From contig NC_088315.1 of the NCBI RefSeq assembly GCF_910592395.1, forward strand, positions 4,032,501 to 4,096,500: a stretch of 64,000 nt of DNA, read 5' to 3'. This document shows positions 62,201 to 64,000 of this stretch, one piece after another (position 1 is the first letter of the stretch; each line of letters begins with the position of its first letter). The notes beneath the pieces were generated by a model, which saw nothing but the letters and a program-made list of their open reading frames with translations, made no database searches and was not told the origin of the DNA. The stretch comes from Lineus longissimus (Eukaryota; Nemertea; Pilidiophora; Heteronemertea; Lineidae). A program made the position numbers and the translations under genes.

Positions 62201-63988
62201 TGATAATTTCCATGAGAGTTGACTGTAACTGTAACTAGAATGGCGTCAATGATCACCCTAAAATCAAGTGTGTATTTTCTGAAGATATTGTTTTGTTTGC
62301 AGTCCAACCAAGCGATGCCAGTCCACAGACAACTGCAACCACCCCAGGGGCCGTCACTACGACAGTCGGGCCTACCCAACCCGCCTCACCCTATGACTGC
62401 AACTTTGAACAAGGCCTATGCACCTGGAACAATGCACAGGATGATGAGTTTGACTGGACAAGGAACCAGGGTGTGACAGGTTCTCAGAGCACTGGGCCAT
62501 CAGTTGATCACACCACTGGCACAGGTAGGCCTAATTCAGAAATCAGAAATCGTTGTTGCATCTGATACTGCAATTCTGTCATCTACGTAGGCACTTTGAG
62601 ACAAAACTGAAGAGATAATCAGTTACCAATAATTGGTTCACAAAGTTCGCTCCTGGTAACTTGAAAGTAGAAGGCACAGAGAAGAAAATCTGGCTGGGAT
62701 ATAGCCCCAAGAACCTAGAAATCTTACAGGCTGTGAAGGTTTCCTTTAGCACCGCATCGGTGGTGCGATAGATACAATACACTGGACCATGATCTCTCAT
62801 TTACCGATGAGCTTGCCCTCTAAAGATTGGTATTTGTGAAGAAGGAAACTAGCCCCCGGACACTTCAGTCACATCTTTGCTAGTCGTTCTAAAGTTAGTC
62901 ATATTTTTGTGGTTTCAGCCCAGGGTTATTACCTGTTTATCGAGACCTCCCTCCCACGGGTAGCAGACGATAAGGCCAGATTAGAGAGCGCTCAGATCAC
63001 GGCCAAGCAGCTACGATGCCTGTCCTTCTGGTACCACATGTATGGTCCTCATGTCAACACTCTAAACGTCCGCCTCAGGTTAGTCAGATATTTGAAGATT
63101 CTTATCAAGTGTTTCTGGGGTAAATTTGTGCATCCTGACAAATGCTAACCTTGTGCGGCTGCCGACTCATTCTAGCTACATGTACATTCCTGACAAAAGT
63201 TTTGAAATAAAACGCCTTGTTCATTTTTTGTCTCATAGGTCAAATGGACGGTTAAGCAATGCAATCTGGACCAAGATTGGGACTCTGGATGATGTATGGT
63301 ACAAGGGAACGGTTGACTTAGACCAGGACCCACCATACCAGATCATCTTTGAGGGTGTCCGTGGCACAAGCTGGCAAGGAGATATCGCCATTGACGACAT
63401 TAAGGTCGCAGTCGGACCCTGTCAGAGTACATCGGTTTGCACCTTCGAAGATGACAGCTTGTGTGGCTACACCCAAGACCCGAGTGATGACTTTGACTGG
63501 AGTCGTGACCGCGGCAATACTGGATCCAGTGGTACTGGACCAACCACTGATCACACCACGGGGGCAGCCCAAGGTAAGGATCTTACTTTTTACGGGCCAC
63601 TCATGATATTAGAAGATTATGAGAACGTTCCTTCTTGTACGCAATTTCGCATTTGGTATCTATGCTGGACATCCATAAGCATTTAAAATCCAGTTTACAG
63701 AAATCTTCAACATCTTCTTTGACTCTTCTAGGTTATTACATGTACATTGAAGCCTCAGCACCACGTAACCAAGGTGATCTTGCACGCCTAGTCAGCCCAG
63801 TCCAGCAATCCACCCGAGGCTCCTGCCTGAAGTTCTGGTACCACATGTATGGCCTCCACATCGGAACTCTCTCCGTGTACTCGAAGAGCGGCAATGTGTT
63901 GGGCAATACTCTGTGGACCAAGTCAGCAGACCAGGGCGACCAATGGAATCAAGCTTTTGTGGACGTTACTGCTTCTGCTACTTGGCAG
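32152..63988 (+). CDS. Giant tandem-MAM-domain secreted or cell-surface protein (5' part, continues past the window)
   Basis: Fifty-one exons, all with GT donors and AG acceptors and matching phases, encode 4,006 residues: a signal peptide and 23 MAM domains separated by short or Thr/Pro-rich linkers. Exons: 32152-32200, 36878-37024, 37469-37731, 37922-38207, 38383-39131, 39368-39545, 39908-40039, 40235-40494, 41179-41269, 41598-41744, 41927-42093, 42427-42628, 42747-43049, 43273-43452, 43663-44144, 44325-44586, 44834-45028, 45184-45345, 45590-45724, 45889-46212, 46463-46573, 46763-46900, 47107-47378, 47514-47751, 48019-48516, 48787-49043, 49253-49565, 49677-49936, 50142-50382, 50497-50648, 50866-51205, 51405-51667, 51892-51976, 52221-52301, 52479-52619, 52786-53045, 53172-53427, 53648-53845, 54118-54276, 54578-54727, 55087-55349, 55632-55797, 56036-56173, 56457-56969, 57225-57578, 61399-61700, 62010-62190, 62303-62524, 62919-63078, 63239-63573, 63732-63988. 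MAM domains are extracellular adhesion modules with four conserved Cys (CDFE, LCxW, CLxFWYHM, GxC) and a GDIAIDD strand, all visible here. No LDLa, EGF, transmembrane or GPI segment lies in the window. The product resembles multi-MAM proteins often annotated MALRD1-like or zonadhesin-like. The end of the gene is outside the window. Confidence 0.88.
32201..36877 (+). other. Intron 1 of the tandem-MAM gene (4.7 kb)
   Basis: I found no MAM-like or other coding exon in it. It holds a run of 13 G at 32676-32688, 12 C at 36356-36367, and an 18-bp tandem duplication (AGTGCATCCTGCATAGAA) at 34549-34584. Enhancers or non-coding transcripts cannot be judged by eye. Confidence 0.5.
36878..38002 (+). CDS. 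MAM domain 1 (exons 2-4)
   Basis: Begins [16 protein letters not shown] and includes [38 protein letters not shown] and [16 protein letters not shown]. It has the three-exon layout: the first break (37024/37469) is phase 1 after DHTSGS, the second (37731/37922) phase 0 before LIIEAVKG. A short Ser/Thr/Pro linker follows in exon 4. Confidence 0.88.
38072..38723 (+). CDS. MAM domain 2 (exons 4-5)
   Basis: Starts [14 protein letters not shown]. The N-terminal third shares exon 4 with the end of MAM1. The rest ([52 protein letters not shown]) is in exon 5 with no intron before the last third, unlike MAM1. FYYHMF replaces the usual FWYHMY. Confidence 0.88.
38739..39448 (+). CDS. MAM domain 3 (exons 5-6)
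   Basis: Follows MAM2 after only a five-residue AAPGS linker inside the same 749-base exon, the largest in the gene. [14 protein letters not shown] ... [24 protein letters not shown] replaces YHMY. The final third ([19 protein letters not shown]...GTC) is in exon 6, followed by a Thr/Pro-rich linker to 39545. Confidence 0.88.
39916..41259 (+). CDS. MAM domain 4 (exons 7-9)
   Basis: [25 protein letters not shown] in exon 7; [20 protein letters not shown] and [23 protein letters not shown] in exon 8; [27 protein letters not shown] in exon 9. The usual SxPR motif before the Gly is replaced by a Lys/Asn-rich stretch. Intron 40495-41178 is noticeably GC-richer than its neighbours. Confidence 0.87.
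41609..42618 (+). CDS. MAM domain 5 (exons 10-12)
   Basis: [63 protein letters not shown] phase-0 intron (42094-42426) splits the domain just after LNVYAK, a position shared with MAM14 and MAM21. There is no intron before the last third. Confidence 0.87.
42752..43448 (+). CDS. MAM domain 6 (exons 13-14)
   Basis: [21 protein letters not shown] through [24 protein letters not shown] is continuous in exon 13, with no break after DHT. A phase-1 intron (43050-43272) lies just after LRTPG. Exon 14 ends [15 protein letters not shown]. Confidence 0.87.
43749..44405 (+). CDS. MAM domain 7 (exons 15-16) with preceding Thr/Pro linker
   Basis: Exon 15 begins with a linker (43663-43748: [19 protein letters not shown]), then [20 protein letters not shown] through [21 protein letters not shown] without an intron. 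The last third, [27 protein letters not shown], opens exon 16 at a phase-0 junction. Confidence 0.88.
44451..45335 (+). CDS. MAM domain 8 (exons 16-18)
   Basis: [26 protein letters not shown] (FSW instead of FDW); [38 protein letters not shown] phase-1 intron (45029-45183) falls inside [10 protein letters not shown], a position seen again only in MAM17. Confidence 0.87.
45595..46208 (+). CDS. MAM domain 9, divergent (exons 19-20)
   Basis: [20 protein letters not shown] is normal, but the segment after DHT is NNNQNS, YIET is replaced by [14 protein letters not shown] by WYQVSG, and GDIAIDD by NGYITVDD. The four Cys are kept. It probably folds but may have lost a conserved surface. Confidence 0.82.
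46463..46573 (+). CDS. Exon 21: mucin-like Thr/Pro linker between MAM9 and MAM10
   Basis: A 111-base exon, phase 1 on both sides, encoding [17 protein letters not shown] and further Thr/Pro/Ser-rich residues up to TTAQP. It is probably O-glycosylated and extended. A symmetric-phase linker exon can be skipped without a frameshift, so alternative splicing is possible. Confidence 0.8.
46777..47594 (+). CDS. MAM domain 10 (exons 22-24)
   Basis: [98 protein letters not shown]. Three-exon layout with phase 1 then phase 0 breaks. GDIGLDD is a minor variant of the signature. Confidence 0.88.
47619..48356 (+). CDS. MAM domain 11 (exons 24-25)
   Basis: [26 protein letters not shown] shares exon 24 with the end of MAM10. 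Exon 25 carries [48 protein letters not shown] and [27 protein letters not shown] without a break. Confidence 0.88.
48372..49333 (+). CDS. MAM domain 12 (exons 25-27)
   Basis: [24 protein letters not shown] ends exon 25. Exon 26: [21 protein letters not shown] and [23 protein letters not shown]. Exon 27: [27 protein letters not shown], then a Thr/Pro-rich linker (49334-49441). Confidence 0.88.
49442..50222 (+). CDS. MAM domain 13 (exons 27-29)
   Basis: [95 protein letters not shown]. Standard three-part exon layout. Confidence 0.88.
50247..51054 (+). CDS. MAM domain 14 (exons 29-31)
   Basis: [94 protein letters not shown] phase-0 intron (50649-50865) follows LNVK, the same position as in MAM5 and MAM21. 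The Ile of YIET is Thr here. Confidence 0.87.
51070..51972 (+). CDS. MAM domain 15 (exons 31-33)
   Basis: [21 protein letters not shown] follows MAM14 after a PLPGN linker in the same exon. Exon 32: [20 protein letters not shown] and [22 protein letters not shown]. Exon 33: [27 protein letters not shown]. The donor after exon 31 is a non-ideal GTTGGT. Confidence 0.86.
52221..52301 (+). CDS. Exon 34: small Ser/Thr/Pro linker exon between MAM15 and MAM16
   Basis: An 81-base, phase 1-1 exon encoding [16 protein letters not shown] then [11 protein letters not shown]. It has an NAS glycosylation sequon. Acceptor tcttctctag and donor ggtgagg both fit, and the frame is preserved on each side. Confidence 0.78.
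52496..53252 (+). CDS. MAM domain 16 (exons 35-37)
   Basis: [96 protein letters not shown]. The second Cys motif is VDNCGW rather than xxLCGW. Confidence 0.88.
53292..54266 (+). CDS. MAM domain 17 (exons 37-39)
   Basis: [82 protein letters not shown] phase-1 intron (53846-54117) sits inside LTG|NKGNSW, as in MAM8. The usual VVFEGVRG is IQFQASVG. Confidence 0.86.
54592..55718 (+). CDS. MAM domain 18 (exons 40-42)
   Basis: [26 protein letters not shown], very close to MAM15; [72 protein letters not shown] Thr/Pro-rich linker to 55797 follows. Confidence 0.87.
56050..56803 (+). CDS. MAM domain 19 (exons 43-44)
   Basis: [101 protein letters not shown] replaces TSSPR. Exon 44 carries the whole rest of the domain plus the start of MAM20. 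Confidence 0.88.
56837..57568 (+). CDS. MAM domain 20 (exons 44-45)
   Basis: [96 protein letters not shown]. The last two thirds share exon 45, which ends at the donor of the microRNA-bearing intron. Confidence 0.88.
57801..57880 (+). ncRNA. miR-1989-like hairpin 1
   Basis: The 5' arm 57813-57834 is intact (variable triplet ACU). The 3' arm is poor: UUCUU pairs with AAGAA at 57842, and UACAACUGG further on pairs with UCAGCUGUA, leaving a bulged middle. Probably a decayed or edge copy. Confidence 0.5.
57934..58014 (+). ncRNA. miR-1989-like hairpin 2
   Basis: 5' arm 57946-57967 (triplet ACC), 13-nt loop, 3' arm 57981-58002. The lower stem CCUCUGCAUUG pairs with CCAAUUCUGAGG with few mismatches. 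Confidence 0.8.
58114..58195 (+). ncRNA. miR-1989-like hairpin 3
   Basis: 5' arm 58126-58147 (triplet GCU), 14-nt loop, 3' arm 58162-58183 (AAGAAGUCAUUUGAAGAGCUGG). The upper stem is good; the lower stem is weaker than in copies 2 and 12. Confidence 0.78.
58249..58330 (+). ncRNA. miR-1989-like hairpin 4
   Basis: 5' arm 58261-58283 carries a one-base insertion (GCUU before GAUGCC), giving 23 nt. 13-nt loop; the 3' arm from 58297 (AAGAAGUCAUUGAAAGAGCUGAC) still pairs. Confidence 0.7.
58338..58481 (+). repeat. 36-bp tandem repeat, about 4 copies, between hairpins 4 and 5
   Basis: Units resemble CAGCTTCCGCTTGCTT followed by .TTCAGC.AACCATTCTCA and run from about 58338 to 58481. The repeat accounts for the largest gap in the cluster (255 bp). 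Its core resembles the GCTTCAGCTTGC found in other spacers, so it probably arose by local slippage of spacer sequence. Confidence 0.7.
58504..58582 (+). ncRNA. miR-1989-like hairpin 5
   Basis: 5' arm 58516-58537 (triplet CCC), 11-nt loop, 3' arm 58549-58570. The lower stem CCUCUGCAUUGG pairs with the CCAAUUCGGGG that follows the 3' arm. Confidence 0.8.
58693..58773 (+). ncRNA. miR-1989-like hairpin 6
   Basis: 5' arm 58705-58726 (triplet ACU), 13-nt loop, 3' arm 58740-58761, where AAGGAG replaces AAGAAG and keeps pairing through a U-G wobble. Confidence 0.8.
58898..58978 (+). ncRNA. miR-1989-like hairpin 7
   Basis: 5' arm 58910-58931 (triplet ACC, then AAUGCC instead of GAUGCC), 13-nt loop, 3' arm 58945-58966 (AAGAAGUCAUUUGAAGUGCUGG). 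Confidence 0.78.
59071..59151 (+). ncRNA. miR-1989-like hairpin 8
   Basis: 5' arm 59083-59104 (triplet ACU), 13-nt loop, 3' arm 59118-59139 (AAGAAAUCG variant). The lower stem UUGG pairs with CCAA. Confidence 0.78.
59239..59319 (+). ncRNA. miR-1989-like hairpin 9
   Basis: 5' arm 59251-59272 (triplet ACU), 13-nt loop, 3' arm 59286-59307 (AAGAAGUUAUUAGAGAAGCUGG). Basal CUUGCAUUGG faces CCGAUUCUAGGG. Confidence 0.78.
59451..59531 (+). ncRNA. miR-1989-like hairpin 10
   Basis: 5' arm 59463-59484 (triplet GCU), 13-nt loop, 3' arm 59498-59519 (GAGGAGUCAUUCGAAGAGCUGG). The lower stem CUUGAAUUGG pairs along its whole length with UCAAUUUGGG, allowing G-U. Confidence 0.82.
59635..59715 (+). ncRNA. miR-1989-like hairpin 11
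   Basis: 5' arm 59647-59668 (triplet ACU), 13-nt loop, 3' arm 59682-59703. By hand, 19 of 22 duplex positions pair, counting G-U. GUGG/UCAC and UCCCA/UGGGA extend the base. Confidence 0.85.
59803..59883 (+). ncRNA. miR-1989-like hairpin 12
   Basis: 5' arm 59815-59836 (triplet ACC), 13-nt loop, 3' arm 59850-59871. The lower stem CCUCUGCAUUUG against CCAAUUCAGGGG pairs at about 10 of 12 positions, the best base in the cluster. Confidence 0.85.
60021..60101 (+). ncRNA. miR-1989-like hairpin 13
   Basis: 5' arm 60033-60054 ends UUCCU rather than UUCUU, and the 3' arm (from 60066) starts AGGAAG rather than AAGAAG, a compensatory pair of changes. The 3' arm has an extra G (CAGGCUGG). Confidence 0.75.
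60159..60233 (+). ncRNA. miR-1989-like hairpin 14
   Basis: 5' arm 60171-60192 (triplet GAC), short 7-nt loop, 3' arm about 60200-60221, diverged and partly wobble-paired. The mature region is intact but the precursor is less regular. Confidence 0.6.
60368..60449 (+). ncRNA. miR-1989-like hairpin 15
   Basis: The 5' arm 60380-60400 is one base shorter (ACC then AAGCCUUCUU). The 3' arm about 60416-60437 (AGAGGUCAUGGUUCACACCUGA) pairs moderately well. Possibly degenerating. Confidence 0.55.
60491..60570 (+). ncRNA. miR-1989-like hairpin 16
   Basis: 5' arm 60503-60524 (triplet ACC), 12-nt loop, 3' arm 60537-60558 (AAGAAGUCCUUUGAACAGUUGA). The upper stem is regular. Confidence 0.78.
60698..60780 (+). 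ncRNA. miR-1989-like hairpin 17
   Basis: 5' arm 60710-60731 (triplet ACC), 15-nt loop, 3' arm 60747-60768 (AGGAAGUCUUUUGAACAGUUGG). Confidence 0.77.
60895..60973 (+). ncRNA. miR-1989-like hairpin 18
   Basis: 5' arm 60907-60928 (triplet GCU, ending UUCCU), 11-nt loop, 3' arm 60940-60961 beginning AAGGAAG: the same compensatory change as in hairpin 13. The base of the 3' arm (ACAGCAA) pairs poorly. Confidence 0.72.
61024..61104 (+). ncRNA. miR-1989-like hairpin 19
   Basis: 5' arm 61036-61057 (triplet CCC), 13-nt loop, 3' arm 61071-61092 (AAGAGGUCACUUGACUGCUGGC). Last copy, about 300 bases before the next MAM exon. Confidence 0.77.
61404..62186 (+). CDS. MAM domain 21 (exons 46-47)
   Basis: [25 protein letters not shown] through [22 protein letters not shown] is unbroken in exon 46; the TGP motif is present as [10 protein letters not shown] phase-0 intron (61701-62009) follows VILKQ, as in MAM5 and MAM14. 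Exon 47 ends [15 protein letters not shown]. Confidence 0.88.
62398..63422 (+). CDS. MAM domain 22 (exons 48-50) with preceding Thr/Pro linker
   Basis: Exon 48 opens with a linker rich in Thr/Pro (62303-62397), then [20 protein letters not shown]. Exon 49: [20 protein letters not shown] and [20 protein letters not shown]. Exons 49 and 50 join in phase 2 (CTC AG|G TCA), the only phase-2 junction in the gene. Exon 50 continues [14 protein letters not shown] and [15 protein letters not shown]. Confidence 0.85.
63438..63988 (+). CDS. MAM domain 23, cut by the window edge (exons 50-51)
   Basis: [88 protein letters not shown], then a gtaggt donor at 63989. The last third with GDIAIDD must lie beyond position 64000, so the gene continues. 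Confidence 0.87.
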
Positions 63989-64000
63989 GTAGGTTGTGTT

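Overview
The window is animal nuclear DNA: AT-rich, gene-poor, with short exons, GT..AG introns and long non-coding stretches. Two signals point to a lophotrochozoan (mollusc, annelid, brachiopod or nemertean-like animal), although I cannot name a species. The first is an FMRFamide-type precursor built almost entirely of YMRFamide repeats. The second is a tandem array of hairpins whose 5' arm matches, from memory, the lophotrochozoan microRNA family miR-1989.

Layout, all genes on the + strand. 1-4264: nothing recognisable. 4300-6253: a two-exon neuropeptide precursor with 20 YMRFG copies plus YIRFG, YLRFG, FIRYG and FIRLG variants. 6254-25265: about 19 kb with no supported gene, but with a long foldback repeat at 17428-17684, a possible tRNA-derived SINE near 18481-18650, and a duplicated palindromic 20-mer near 23.7-23.96 kb. 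25275-28221: an unidentified 842-residue, probably N-myristoylated, Pro-rich and low-complexity protein whose last intron starts inside an in-frame stop codon. 30240-31325: an intronless rhodopsin-type peptide GPCR. 32152 to the right edge: a very large gene for a secreted or cell-surface protein made of tandem MAM domains. I joined 51 exons (12,018 coding bases, 4,006 codons) with consistent reading phase at every junction. They encode a signal peptide and 23 MAM domains, the last cut by the window edge.

The most striking element is in the 3.8-kb intron between MAM20 and MAM21 (57579-61398). It holds 19 same-strand hairpins spaced 123-255 bp apart. Each has an invariant UCAGCUGU start on the 5' arm, a variable trinucleotide, a strongly conserved GAUGCCUUCUU, a loop of about 13 nt and a pairing 3' arm, and many have a lower stem of about 12 bp. 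I interpret this as a greatly expanded intronic miR-1989-like microRNA cluster, probably co-transcribed with the MAM host gene. A neuropeptide precursor and a peptide-type GPCR lie about 24 kb apart here, but nothing in the sequence shows that they are a ligand-receptor pair.
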